Positions 16,496 to 25,003 of a DNA stretch of 32,196 nt are shown here, piece after piece. This stretch comes from Candidatus Rokuibacteriota bacterium (GTDB lineage Bacteria; Methylomirabilota; Methylomirabilia; Rokubacteriales; CSP1-6), in NCBI GenBank assembly GCA_030647435.1, contig JAUSJX010000044.1:1-32196 (forward strand), read 5' to 3'. Position 1 is the first letter of the stretch; every line of letters starts with the position of its first letter. Position numbers and translations under genes: made by a program. The notes beneath the pieces were generated by a model that did no database searches, was not told the DNA's origin, and saw nothing but the letters and a program-made list of their open reading frames with translations.

Positions 16496-17101
16496 TCACT
16501 CCTTCGCCCTCGACTTCACCAGCATCTCGTCTACCGCATCCGACAGCGTGAAGAGCTCCTCGAAACCCCTGGCGGCGAATTCGAAGAGCTCGTCCGGACC
16601 CGAGATCAGCCGAACGCGTAGCTGGTCGTCCGTGTCCGTCAGGTACTTCCCCAACGGCGCGTCGGCATCGTCGGTGTCGGCGTTGAGCCAGGGCTTGGCC
16701 CTATCGCCGAGCACGCGCCGCAACTCGCGCGCGAACTCGATCCGCTCCGCGTCCTTCATCTTGAGAAACTCCAGGTTCTCGGTACAAACCCACAGATATG
16801 GATGGGTGTCTTTGATACTCCGGTAACCCATCGGTGCAAAGCTTCCGACGACGTAGTAGACCTCGGCCTCGTCCTTGCGCCGATTTACCCAGGCGGGTTT
16901 CCACGCATAGAATTCCGCCCTCTTCGCGTCGGTCTCGAGTGCGTACCCGCGCTCCTCGCCCCATTTCTCGAGACGGTTCCCCACATCATCGATCAATTCC
17001 CCAATTCGGCCCTGTAGTTCGTCGTGCGCCTCCATCAATCCGATCACGTCATGCCATCGTTCCAAGATCAGCTTGTCAACGTTCGTATACTCATCCGCCA
17101 T
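16496..17101 (-). CDS. Unknown 201-aa protein, last gene of the DUF6361/PLD/helicase cassette
   Basis: No family recognised. The protein is acidic and soluble. Residues 1-55 are helical (ERWHDVIGLMEAHDELQGRI...), the centre has many aromatic residues (AEFYAWKPAWVNRRKDEAEVYYVV, about 62-86, then YLWVC), and the C-terminal third is helical with Asp-rich stretches (NADTDDADAPLGKY). GGGGAGG is 7 bases upstream of ATG at 17101. The gene starts 49 bases after the helicase stop on the same strand, so it is probably the fourth gene of that operon. It may be an adaptor, inhibitor or small accessory subunit. This is inference from position only. Confidence 0.6.
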   Translation of the reverse strand: MADEYTNVDKLILERWHDVIGLMEAHDELQGRIGELIDDVGNRLEKWGEERGYALETDAKRAEFYAWKPAWVNRRKDEAEVYYVVGSFAPMGYRSIKDTHPYLWVCTENLEFLKMKDAERIEFARELRRVLGDRAKPWLNADTDDADAPLGKYLTDTDDQLRVRLISGPDELFEFAARGFEELFTLSDAVDEMLVKSRAKE

Positions 17102-17150
17102 GTGTGTGCCTCCCCGATCCTCAGATTAGCGAGCGCCCCGCGGTTCGCCG

Positions 17151-20100
17151 TCACGTCCTGATTCGTACGAATTCGTTCAGCAAGGCGTGGTATCCCTCGA
17201 CGCCTGCGTGCGGCACGACGTCCGGTCTGGTTCGCACAAACATATCAAGGAGTTCACGTAGGCGAACCGTCATGTCGGCTTCTCCGCCTAGTGCTGGTGA
17301 CACGGCCATAGTCGCATCTATAGCCTTGCCGATCTCGGGCAGTGCGATGAACTGGTCCAGCACTTCGCGGAGCCGCTCGATCGAGACAGTTGTCTCTCTC
17401 GCCCGGCCTCGATCTACCCCGTGAGCCCCGGCCTGCGCCTGCATCGCCCCTACCTGGTGGAGCAGTTCGCGCAGACCAGCGACATCCATCGCCTTCGGGA
17501 GGCGTCGTCCATCCCTCCTGGCAACTCCGCGAAGCTCGGCGTAGCGGTCGAGCAACGCGGCGACTTGGTCGGTCATGGGCGCCGGACCCATTGATGTCGT
17601 CAGGCTCCAGCGGTCGGGCTCTGTACGCACGGCACCGCGGTCACCGGCCAAGTCGGTTCCGAACCCCGGCAGTTTACGCTGAACCGAAGGCGGCGGGGTC
17701 AAATTGATCCTGAGATCCTCAGCTGCCCGCTTGCGTGCAGGTTCATCCAGCTGCTGCAACAGGAAGTCGACAACGTCTTGCTGCCTGGCCTGGCCAAAAG
17801 CCATGCGATAGACCGCCAGCGACCTCCGGATCGCGTCTGCACGCGCGGCGTCCCGGCTGAGCGGCAGCGCGAGCACGTGCCGCTCGATGCGCGCGGCACC
17901 GGGGTCGTCCACCAGGTACAGCCAGTACGGACTAAGGCCCGAGTCGTCGCGCATGTCAGTCGCCTCGGCGGCGGCAAACATGCGCGCCCAGGGATCCGGG
18001 CCCTCGCCCGCCGTGAGTACGGCAGCGCCGTGTTTTCGCGCCACGTTCTTGCGAACGGCATGCCCCTTATACCGATGCACTCGGCCCTCTCGCTGCTCGA
18101 GGTCTACAGGATTCGACGGCACGTTCCAGTGCACCACTGCGTGGCAGTAGGGATGGAAGTCGAGACCCTCCTGTCCGACGGATGTGGAGCACAGCACGAA
18201 CGGCCAGAACGGCGAGTTGAAAGCGCGCTGCACGGACCTGTTTCGATCAACCCCTCTGACGTCCTCAAGGCCCTGCCCACCGTAACTCACGGCGAACCGC
18301 GTCCGGAACCCGAGCTTCTGCGTCGCAGGCAGGTGTCCCGTTGCGTCGAGTTGTACATCGTCGGCCGTCAACGTGGCTGTCATGATGGTCACACTCTCGA
18401 CCATACGCCCGGCGACTTTGTCCATCGCTGCGGTAAGCGTTCGGTCCCGATCGCCAATGGCACCCGACAGGAAGTGCGCGTACTCGTCAAGGACGGCCTG
18501 CAACCCACCTCGAGCTGCGTATTCGAGCACGCGGCGCCAGTATGCTTCGCCAGAGTCGATCACAGTGGTGCGCGTGATGGCGGAGATGACCTCCACTTCG
18601 TTGAACAGCGAGCGGAGCGCGTCCGCGACCCGCCCGGCCGCATTGCGCGTGGCGATCTGCGGCGCCAGGTGCAATCCGCCCACGACCCGGCACAGTGCCC
18701 GGAGCGCGGTTACCGCCGGGCCGCCGATCGCGAGCCAAGCGACTACCTGCGCAAGATCTGCGGGTCGTAGGCCAAGCGTGACGCCGCCCTCCACGAGCGT
18801 CTTCGCCGCCGCGACATGTTTGGCCCAAGCGCTGCCTGCCGCCTGTGACTCCTCGGCCAACGCACCCACGTCTTCGTCTAGGTCACGACGGCGATCAGAG
18901 CCCTCGCCTCGCCAGTCGGTCGCCAAACGAGGCTGCTCAAACCAGGCGCGCGTCGCGGCATTGTGGCGATGCAGATCCAATAGGATGGGCGCAGCCCAGT
19001 ACCAGCGTTCGTCCGCCCGCCCCGTCGCTTGCTCCTGGCCCGGCAACTCCCGCAGTGCCCTTTCGACCCGGCGCTCGGTTTCTTCTCGAACCGAATCAAG
19101 TGAGGGCAGGATGCCGTCCTGATGACGGCGCAGATCAGACGCGATCGCCAGCGGATCGCAGAGTTGGGCGAGCACGATCGAGGGGTACATGAGTCCCAAT
19201 GTCGTCATGCCACCAGGTCGCCCGCCGTCGTCCCTGAACTGAAGCAGTCGGGACCGGCCCCTCCGCGTCCCCCTGGTGTTCGCGGCGGGCTCGCCCTCCA
19301 GTGGAACACCAAACAGCCGCCGCTCCGCTTCGTAGCTGAGCAGCGTCGCCACCACTTTCGGCACGACCTGCCAAGCGGAGAAGACCAGGCTCTTGGTGAA
19401 CGTCGCGTGGTCAGCGTTCGCAAATGGGCCCTCGAGCCCGTAATAGGGCAACGCCGGTGGGATCCAGAACAGCTCCCCCACGCCTCGATCGAGGGTGACG
19501 GCGAGGAGCGCCCGCAAGCGAGCATTGGCAGGATCAATCAGCCGGTACGATTCGATGTCGGTCCGCGAAAGGATGGCATCCGGAACGCTCCTCAGGGCAT
19601 CCTGCAGAGCCGTCCCGGCGCCAGGACCCCTGACCGCCTCCAGGACCTGGCGCTTGAGCTGGTAGTCGTCCATGAAATTCAGCAGATAAGAGGCCGACTT
19701 CCAGTACTCCAGCGTGTCGCCATGGCCAACTGCACGACCGATCCGTTGTAGGGCGAGGTAGTGCGACACATCTGCCGGCCGCAGCTGGAGCGTGGGTGGC
19801 ACGTCGACGAGCATGCCGCTTCGATCCTCGGTCACCGCCAACCGCTCGGTTCGAACCATCACGCGCCGCAGGCGGTTTTCGATTTCCTGCCTCCTCCGCA
19901 CGACGGAGTCTGCCGTCTGGGCGTTGTAGGTGAACAACTGCTGCCCATAGGTCGACAAGAGGCGGCGGATGTCGGCAATCGCCTCTGGCGGTTCGGCTTG
20001 CTCTCCGCTTCCGCCATGCAGGAACTCGAGTGTCTTGATGAAGTCGCCGAAATGGTCATCCCCCTCGGCGTCCTCGTGCAGCGTGTACATCTTGTAGGGC

Positions 20101-21008
20101 GTCGCCGACAGTAGCAACACACGCGCCTGCTGCCGGCCTTCCTTGTCGGCGTAGTCGAACAGCGCCCTCGCCAACTCGGCTGCGGGATCATCGCCGTGCA
20201 GCAGATCCTTGAACCGCTGGAACTCGTCCAGGATGATGAGGTCAGGCTCGAGCGCGTTGACACACGTCCTGGCGAGCGTGCCGCGCAGCTCGCCGACAAT
20301 CGCTTTCCGTTGGCGGCTTTCATCCTCACCGAGCTTCTCTTTTCGTCCCAGGCGCTGGCTCAGCTCCAGGAATCGGGCCTGGAGGGTCGGCTGGCCGTCA
20401 CGCTCGGCCGCATCGCCAACCCGGTTTAGCGCTTTCTCGAAGCTCTCGCGCAAGCCGTCGTTAAGCGTCATCGGGGCCTTGACGCGCTCCTGGAACCGCG
20501 TGCGCTCGACGCCGCCGGCCAGCAGCGATACCACCCCCGGATCCCCCGTCTTCCACGCCTTCGGCAGCATCCAGTACAGCAGGGTGCGTTCCTCCCACCT
20601 CCCTGTTCCCCCACGCACGTTGAACGACGTGCCGGGTGTAAACGAAATGAAATTCACGTCCGGGCTCAAGTGCGGGAGATCTCGTGGCAGGAGCGTGATG
20701 CGGTCCGGCAGCGTCTGTTCCCTCCTGTCCGTCAGGTTCAAGCTGGCGATGTTTTGCTGGGCGATGCTGGCGTTCGAGCAGATGTAGACGATGTCCACCC
20801 GCCGGTCGTTCTTGGCGCGCAGGTGCTCGATCGCTCGAGCGATAAGGCCGCGCGCCACCATCGTCTTGCCCAGCCCCACCTCGTCGGCCACGAGGAACCG
20901 CCGCGTGGGTGGCGTGTCGCCGTACATCCGCTGAAAGACATAGTCCACGGTGTCGCGCTGAAACGGCTTTAGTTCCCCAAGAATTCGGGCCGTGTCGATC
21001 GGGATCAT
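17151..21008 (-). CDS. Large SNF2/SF2-type DEAD/DEAH-like helicase, 1285 aa
   Basis: A predicted double-strand DNA translocase or remodeller. The N-terminal ATPase lobe begins with LKPFQRDTVDYVFQRM and has Walker A DEVGLGKT (K48), D261-E262 in IILDEFQRF, and the SAT motif at S301 (LLLSATPYK). The second lobe, around residues 930-975, has CSTSVGQEGLDFH and the arginine-rich motif VI region DLEQREGRVHRYKG. Long insertions separate the two lobes (about residues 330-900). A C-terminal extension of about 150 residues has repeated short helical units with the pattern LRELL/LREVL. ATG at 21008 overlaps the TGA of the PLD-like gene by 4 bases, so the frame's upstream extension is not used. Such helicases next to PLD-like nucleases occur in several defence systems, but this architecture does not match one I can name. 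Confidence 0.85.
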   Translation of the reverse strand: MIPIDTARILGELKPFQRDTVDYVFQRMYGDTPPTRRFLVADEVGLGKTMVARGLIARAIEHLRAKNDRRVDIVYICSNASIAQQNIASLNLTDRREQTLPDRITLLPRDLPHLSPDVNFISFTPGTSFNVRGGTGRWEERTLLYWMLPKAWKTGDPGVVSLLAGGVERTRFQERVKAPMTLNDGLRESFEKALNRVGDAAERDGQPTLQARFLELSQRLGRKEKLGEDESRQRKAIVGELRGTLARTCVNALEPDLIILDEFQRFKDLLHGDDPAAELARALFDYADKEGRQQARVLLLSATPYKMYTLHEDAEGDDHFGDFIKTLEFLHGGSGEQAEPPEAIADIRRLLSTYGQQLFTYNAQTADSVVRRRQEIENRLRRVMVRTERLAVTEDRSGMLVDVPPTLQLRPADVSHYLALQRIGRAVGHGDTLEYWKSASYLLNFMDDYQLKRQVLEAVRGPGAGTALQDALRSVPDAILSRTDIESYRLIDPANARLRALLAVTLDRGVGELFWIPPALPYYGLEGPFANADHATFTKSLVFSAWQVVPKVVATLLSYEAERRLFGVPLEGEPAANTRGTRRGRSRLLQFRDDGGRPGGMTTLGLMYPSIVLAQLCDPLAIASDLRRHQDGILPSLDSVREETERRVERALRELPGQEQATGRADERWYWAAPILLDLHRHNAATRAWFEQPRLATDWRGEGSDRRRDLDEDVGALAEESQAAGSAWAKHVAAAKTLVEGGVTLGLRPADLAQVVAWLAIGGPAVTALRALCRVVGGLHLAPQIATRNAAGRVADALRSLFNEVEVISAITRTTVIDSGEAYWRRVLEYAARGGLQAVLDEYAHFLSGAIGDRDRTLTAAMDKVAGRMVESVTIMTATLTADDVQLDATGHLPATQKLGFRTRFAVSYGGQGLEDVRGVDRNRSVQRAFNSPFWPFVLCSTSVGQEGLDFHPYCHAVVHWNVPSNPVDLEQREGRVHRYKGHAVRKNVARKHGAAVLTAGEGPDPWARMFAAAEATDMRDDSGLSPYWLYLVDDPGAARIERHVLALPLSRDAARADAIRRSLAVYRMAFGQARQQDVVDFLLQQLDEPARKRAAEDLRINLTPPPSVQRKLPGFGTDLAGDRGAVRTEPDRWSLTTSMGPAPMTDQVAALLDRYAELRGVARRDGRRLPKAMDVAGLRELLHQVGAMQAQAGAHGVDRGRARETTVSIERLREVLDQFIALPEIGKAIDATMAVSPALGGEADMTVRLRELLDMFVRTRPDVVPHAGVEGYHALLNEFVRIRT

Positions 21009-22870
21009 TTCGCGTCGCACGCTGTCCGTTGCTTCCAGATCGTGTCGATGGGGCCCCAAATCTCATCGAACCCTGGCGGAACGACCGTCTCGCCTGGGTC
21101 GCGATGTCCGAAGTCCTTGAGCATCGCTGCCACGTGGACGAGCTGATCCGGCGTGCGGTCGAGGGTTCGAAGCAGCTGTTCGAGGAGACCCTGGGTTGGC
21201 ATCGATTGGCTCGCTTCGTCAGGCGACAACCTACCATCGCCCGATGAGCCGGCGACCAGCGCTCCGAGCTGGGCCGGATCGACGCTGCCGTCGCCGAGCA
21301 GCAGAAGCAGTAGGCGAACGAACTGACGCGGCGTCCTGACCATCTCACGCAAGACGCGCTCCACGCGATTGGCGGGCATCCCGTCGGCAGGGAGGTTCAG
21401 CACAAGGTCCTGGGGCGTCACGCCGCGATGTGACCTCAGCTCGATCCTGAACGCAAAGAAGCTCGTGAGTGCCTCGAACGACACATCGTCGAACTGCGCC
21501 ACGGGCCCGGTGAGGGTGTTCACGTTCTGGGCATGTCCATCGTTGAGGGTGATGGGCCAACACGTGACCGTCGCGTCGCCCGGCATCTTGACATCGCCCT
21601 CGGTGGCGCGAAGGAGAATGTCGTAGCGGTCGCCGTCCCGCGCAGTGATCTGTGCGCGCATGTCGGCATCAACGAGGGCTGTCCGTGTCGCCTCGATCGC
21701 TTTCTCGATTTCGTCTCTGAATGGATCAGGCGCTATCGCTACACGCTCCCCGGCATCCTGAAGCAGGTCAACGAGCCGCTGCGTATCCGTCTCGTGCGTC
21801 ATCAGGCTGTCGATGCCTAGGTCACTGCGAGACCCTGTGAGCTGCACCAGGAACTCGACGTTTCGCGAAAAGGCCGCATCCGTGGCGTTCGCGGACCCGG
21901 TCCACACGAGGGCCGTCCTGCCGTGTTCGCTCACGTAGCACTTGGCGTGCAGGTCACCAAGTTGCACGGCCTCGGCCAGCGAGGCTCCACTGCCTTCCTC
22001 GTCGATGGGCGTCAGCTCAGGTGTCGCGTCGGGGTTCAGCATCCAGAACCGCTGGTATCCGGCAGGGCGGCGGTCGAGAGAGCTCAGCGCCATGTCGGTC
22101 GAGACCAGGGTGGCCTCCTTGTGCCTGCTGGAGAGACGCTCGAGACAGCTGCGCGTGACAAAGGGCGACACCACGAGCATTCGGTCGCCTGCAGACTCGA
22201 ATGGCCACTCGCTGTGATCCTTGATCCCAAGCGGCCAGAAGCGCAGCGCTTCGACGCCGGGTGGGGTGGTGAACACGACCCGGCGCACCTCGGCCGCGAG
22301 TTTCTCGACGCCTTCCCGGAGGCCCGCATCGATGTGGCGGGCAAGGCCCGGCAGCGCCATCAGGAAGTCGGCAAGGGGGGCACTGTCTTCGACATCGCGA
22401 CCGGGCGCCGTCGTACCGTCGAGGGCCAGCAGGGTGTCCCACGACCGGGCCACCGTCAGGTTCCGGCTCAGGCACAGCATGCGGAACGCGGCATGACCAT
22501 CGTCTGCCACGTACCGCAGGACCCACACCTTAGGGTGGAACACCCCACCGCCCGGCGAACGGCAACCGACAACGGCCCGCTCAAGGTGCACCGACAGCCG
22601 ATTGTGAGACCTCGGGATGCTGATCCGGCCCGCCTGGCAGAACATCACGACGCGCGGCGCGTACCTGCGCAGGCTCCCCAGCAGCTCCAGCGAATTAGTT
22701 CGACTTTTCTCGTTCTCGTCGAGCAGATCGAACCAACTGAACGCTAGTGGCACCGTCAGCAGCGTCATTAGGTCGAGCGAGAACGTGGTCCCAACACAGA
22801 AGTCGAGCCGATGGCCATCGGGCGGGCGCAGGGCATCAAACAGGAGGGTCCGGTTGCCTGGCTCAAGCAT
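21005..22870 (-). CDS. Phospholipase-D-like (HKD) protein, 621 aa
   Basis: This protein has two HKD-type motifs, as in PLD-family nucleases that act through a covalent phosphohistidine. Motif 1 is H112-x-K114 (FHPKVWVLR) followed by CLSRNLT. Motif 2 is H308-x-K310 (LHAKCYV) followed by WTGSANATDAAF. The aspartate of the canonical motif is replaced by the Ser/Asn-rich region, as is common in bacterial defence-type PLD proteins. The first 110 and last 200 residues are unassigned. ATG at 22870 overlaps the DUF6361 stop by 8 bases, and the stop overlaps the helicase start by 4. The three proteins are thus likely made together. Substrate is probably DNA or RNA rather than lipid, because it has no signal peptide and is fused to a helicase operon. 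This is inference. Confidence 0.82.
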   Translation of the reverse strand: MLEPGNRTLLFDALRPPDGHRLDFCVGTTFSLDLMTLLTVPLAFSWFDLLDENEKSRTNSLELLGSLRRYAPRVVMFCQAGRISIPRSHNRLSVHLERAVVGCRSPGGGVFHPKVWVLRYVADDGHAAFRMLCLSRNLTVARSWDTLLALDGTTAPGRDVEDSAPLADFLMALPGLARHIDAGLREGVEKLAAEVRRVVFTTPPGVEALRFWPLGIKDHSEWPFESAGDRMLVVSPFVTRSCLERLSSRHKEATLVSTDMALSSLDRRPAGYQRFWMLNPDATPELTPIDEEGSGASLAEAVQLGDLHAKCYVSEHGRTALVWTGSANATDAAFSRNVEFLVQLTGSRSDLGIDSLMTHETDTQRLVDLLQDAGERVAIAPDPFRDEIEKAIEATRTALVDADMRAQITARDGDRYDILLRATEGDVKMPGDATVTCWPITLNDGHAQNVNTLTGPVAQFDDVSFEALTSFFAFRIELRSHRGVTPQDLVLNLPADGMPANRVERVLREMVRTPRQFVRLLLLLLGDGSVDPAQLGALVAGSSGDGRLSPDEASQSMPTQGLLEQLLRTLDRTPDQLVHVAAMLKDFGHRDPGETVVPPGFDEIWGPIDTIWKQRTACDAK

Positions 22871-24080
22871 GGGCGCCCTCCAGGCTGTTCACAACATCGT
22901 TGAGAAGGATCTGGGCGTTTGACCAGCGGTAGTCGAGCCGCCCTAGTCCAGAGGATCCGGTCCAACGGTCGCGCGGCTGCTGATTGTCGAGCCTCGCGAG
23001 CGCCCCCTTCAGTTGAACCTCACGCCGGCGAATCAGATCGTGCGCGGCCTGCAAGTCCACGACCCTGCGTGGGCCGGGATCGTCGAGCGCCAGGTCGATC
23101 CACGCGTTGACGAAGGTCTGCGTATTCTTCCCGGGCTTCACATCGGCCTGGGCCAACGTCATCCAGAACGCCTGCCGGTCCCAGGCGCGCAGCTCGTGTT
23201 CGCGCCGTTCAATCTCGTCGCACCACTCTTCGAACAGTCTGCGCACCTCGGTTTCCCGATTCCCCATGTTGCGCAACTGGCAGAGCCGTAAGTTGTACAG
23301 GATGAGGGCTCCGGCCATGACCTCCGAGAAGTTCCTCGCGTGCACCAAGGGCTGCGCCAGCGGCTCTGGCAGGTGAGGGGCCAGCTCGTGTGCCCAGGCG
23401 AACGGGGCATCGCTGGCGGCGTTCATGTGATCGAGGTAGTACCGCATCAGCGAACTGCTGGCGTTCGCCCGAATGCGTTCCCGGACGTACTCGGCTTCAC
23501 GGAGCGTCAATCGAAACGACGCCCTCTCCGGAAACCCGGCCGGCACTGGCGGCACACCGGCATGCCAGTTCGGGGGTGTCTCCTCGACGCGTTCCTTGTC
23601 AACGTTCTTAGGCGACGGCGACTGAGCTCGATAGAAACGGTCAAGACTGCGATGGTATTGGTCCTGCGAGAAGGGCGACGTCCGGATGCCCAACCTCCGC
23701 AGACCGTTCCAGTAGATGTTCGACGGCAGGCGTTTCAGTTTATCCCGCGATCGCTCGCCGATGACACCGCCCGCGTCCTCCTGCGCCGCAAGCAGGGCGT
23801 CGATAAGACCGACCTCGATCTTCTTTGCGCGGCCGACGATGTCAGACGAGCGAACCCGGTCGCCTTCGAGCTGCAGGTACATCCACGGGATGAACAGGAA
23901 GTAACGGGCGCGCCTCTGGAGCGAACCCGTCCCCGGGAAGAACAGGTCGGCGAAGCCGTCGCGAATCACGCTCAGGCCCACTTCGTCGCGCGTTCCGTGT
24001 TCACGGAAAGCGTCGATCGCATCGGTCAAGGCGTCCTGCTGAGCTTTCGAATAGTCGACCCACGTGAAGACTGATGGCAT
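22863..24080 (-). CDS. DUF6361 family protein, 405 aa
   Basis: The protein resembles the uncharacterised DUF6361 family, which I know from operons with PLD-like and helicase proteins. The N-terminus FTWVDYSKAQQDAL, the segment DGFADLFFPGTGSLQRRARYFLFIPWMYL (residues about 42-70) and the later ERASFRLTLREAEYVRERI look like the conserved core. It is largely helical with many aromatic and Arg residues, and no enzyme motif is visible. A target-recognition or structural role is possible. ATG at 24080 has no close ribosome site: AGGAGG at 24099-24104 is about 18 bases away. Initiation may be weak, or the message may be leadered differently. It is the first gene of the minus-strand cassette. Confidence 0.75.
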   Translation of the reverse strand: MPSVFTWVDYSKAQQDALTDAIDAFREHGTRDEVGLSVIRDGFADLFFPGTGSLQRRARYFLFIPWMYLQLEGDRVRSSDIVGRAKKIEVGLIDALLAAQEDAGGVIGERSRDKLKRLPSNIYWNGLRRLGIRTSPFSQDQYHRSLDRFYRAQSPSPKNVDKERVEETPPNWHAGVPPVPAGFPERASFRLTLREAEYVRERIRANASSSLMRYYLDHMNAASDAPFAWAHELAPHLPEPLAQPLVHARNFSEVMAGALILYNLRLCQLRNMGNRETEVRRLFEEWCDEIERREHELRAWDRQAFWMTLAQADVKPGKNTQTFVNAWIDLALDDPGPRRVVDLQAAHDLIRRREVQLKGALARLDNQQPRDRWTGSSGLGRLDYRWSNAQILLNDVVNSLEGAHA

Positions 24081-24129
24081 AGGCGTCTACTATTCGAGCC
24101 TCCTGGGCGGCCGCCCTGTGCCGATCTCC

Positions 24130-24141
24130 CACCCCGGGGTG
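24130..24141. promoter_or_regulatory. 12-bp palindrome upstream of the DUF6361 gene
   Basis: CACCCCGGGGTG is perfectly palindromic and lies about 50 bases upstream of the start at 24080, where an operator could sit. GC-rich palindromes of this size are not rare here, so the role is speculative. Confidence 0.25.
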
Positions 24142-24408
24142 TCCTCTTCGCGGTTTGCCCTCAAAAAGTGGCGCCGGCAGCCCGGGAAATCTAAGAATCG
24201 CGTCTGCCAAGACCACCGGTCGACAGGGACGGGACGATGACGAGAAGAACAGAAGAGACGAGGGAAAAGCAAGCAGGAAATGGGGCGGGTGCGGCGTGGG
24301 CCGAGATGCCTGCCTGGCTGGTGCCGGGATTGCGGCGACGCGCGCGCTTGCTGGCGTAGGTGCACGGGCGCGGGCTGGTCGCGCGACACGCGGTGTTCAA
24401 GGCGGAGC
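24142..24408. other. Intergenic sequence without a supported gene
   Basis: This is the stretch between the DUF6361 upstream palindrome and the gene remnant. Short frames exist on both strands, but none has a ribosome site or recognisable sequence. It probably contains decayed mobile-element DNA and the promoter of the minus-strand cassette. I could not locate convincing -35/-10 boxes. Confidence 0.4.
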
Positions 24409-24630
24409 CAGCTTCTCGAGCGCCAGGTCGAATCCTGGACCAAGGCCCAGCAGGTTCGCGCCTCCGTCGACGAGGTGGAGCGCCGCGCCCAAGCCAAGGA
24501 CAAGTCGATGGAGCCGGGTACCGAGCTCGCTGAGTGGATCGCCTGGGCCCGCCGGCATGCAGATCGACTGGATCCGTTGAAGCCCCCTCGGCTTGAAGAC
24601 AGAACCGCGGGGAGCCAACCGGGTGAGTAG
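24409..24630 (+). pseudogene. C-terminal remnant of a mobile-element-associated protein
   Basis: A stretch with clear coding character reads LERQVESWTKAQQVRA, then VDEVERRAQAKDKS, then ELAEWIAWARRHADRLDPL, and ends at a TAG. This pattern, a helical C-terminus closing with ...WL/IxWAxxxADxLDPL, occurs at the ends of proteins carried by transposable or plasmid-like elements. The upstream part in the same frame is Arg/Cys/Trp-rich nonsense, and no start with a ribosome site precedes it. The 5' part is therefore lost or frameshifted. Family identity is from memory and uncertain. Confidence 0.4.
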
Positions 24631-24778
24631 GGCCCCATGATCGCCGGGCCGGCCGGGGGCTTCCAGCAGGAACGCCTCCGGGGGATATTTTCCCAACGAA
24701 TTGATTTAGCCAAATGCGGATCGTAGGGAAAGATATGGTCTCGCCAAACGTAGGCGCTTGGGGCCGCAGGACGACACG
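24631..24778. other. Intergenic sequence, nothing recognised
   Basis: A short non-coding stretch of lower GC than its surroundings, between the gene remnant and the first 22-bp direct repeat. No gene, hairpin or promoter was found. Confidence 0.4.
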
Positions 24779-24800
24779 ACTATGCTCAAAACTATGCCCG
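24779..24800. repeat. 22-bp direct repeat, copy 1
   Basis: This copy matches 25004-25025 at 20 of 22 positions in the same orientation. Each copy itself contains ACTATG twice, 13 bases apart. The pair flanks the tRNA(Val)-half unit at a 225-base offset, as att-type or target-duplication repeats would. Confidence 0.7.
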
Positions 24801-24846
24801 CGAGGGGCCGAATTCGGGCCAAAACCACCCCCCGCCGCCCAACATC

Positions 24847-24891
24847 AAAAACAAAAACCCCTCGGCAAGTTCGCAACTTACTACCGAGGGG
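24847..24891 (-). terminator. Rho-independent terminator of the tRNA(Val)-half unit
   Basis: Read on the minus strand, CCCCTCGG (24891-24884) pairs with CCGAGGGG (24865-24858), and the loop contains a smaller AAGTT/AACTT hairpin. It is followed directly by TTTTTGTTTTT (24857-24847). The stem and U-tract are textbook. The terminator begins about a dozen bases after the tRNA-like segment. Confidence 0.85.
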
Positions 24892-24902
24892 CCTTCATTC
24901 GC

Positions 24903-24949
24903 CGGCCAGGTTTGTAAGGGCCGTGCTCTTCCAGCTGAGCTATCCGCCC
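24903..24949 (-). pseudogene. 5' half of tRNA-Val (UAC), broken after the anticodon loop
   Basis: From 24949 downward the sequence follows a tRNA(Val): acceptor 5' strand GGGCGGA, TA, D-arm GCTC...GAGC, anticodon stem CGGCC and loop CTTACAA with anticodon TAC at 24916-24914 (tRNA position 34-36). A canonical tRNA would continue GGCCG. Instead ACCT intervenes before GGCCG (24907-24903), giving a perfect 5-bp stem with an 11-base loop. After that no variable loop, T-arm (no GGTTCGA) or 3' acceptor (TCCGCCC) is found. It cannot fold as a functional tRNA. Promoter and terminator are still present. Confidence 0.75.
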
Positions 24950-24963
24950 GTGTCGGACAGTCT

Positions 24964-24991
24964 AGTCTAGGAGCTTCGCTCACACTGTCAA
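24964..24991 (-). promoter_or_regulatory. Sigma70 promoter of the tRNA(Val)-half unit
   Basis: On the minus strand TTGACA (24991-24986) is followed after 16 bases by TAGACT (24969-24964). A second overlapping TAGACT lies at 24964-24959. The predicted transcript starts near 24957, just before the tRNA-like 5' end at 24949. Confidence 0.65.
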
Positions 24992-25003
24992 CTCGATCCG
25001 CCC

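Noticed and set aside
21009-21059. Extended start of the large helicase
   Set aside because: ATG at 21008 gives the ATGA overlap with the PLD-like stop and an N-terminus that begins directly before the helicase lobe.
17151-22870. DISARM or BREX assignment of the PLD/helicase genes
   Set aside because: DISARM needs the DrmA/DrmB pair with a methyltransferase, and BREX needs PglX, PglZ and BrxC-type genes. None is seen. The PLD protein is also much longer than DrmC.
24001-24216. Minus-strand frame resembling LADAIL...
   Set aside because: The resemblance to transposase helper proteins is too short, and the frame runs in another phase through the DUF6361 gene start.
24847-24949. Intact tRNA-Val, or tRNA-Val with a group I intron
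   Set aside because: No 3' exon (T-arm or acceptor strand) is found downstream on the minus strand, and a terminator follows within about 60 bases of the anticodon.
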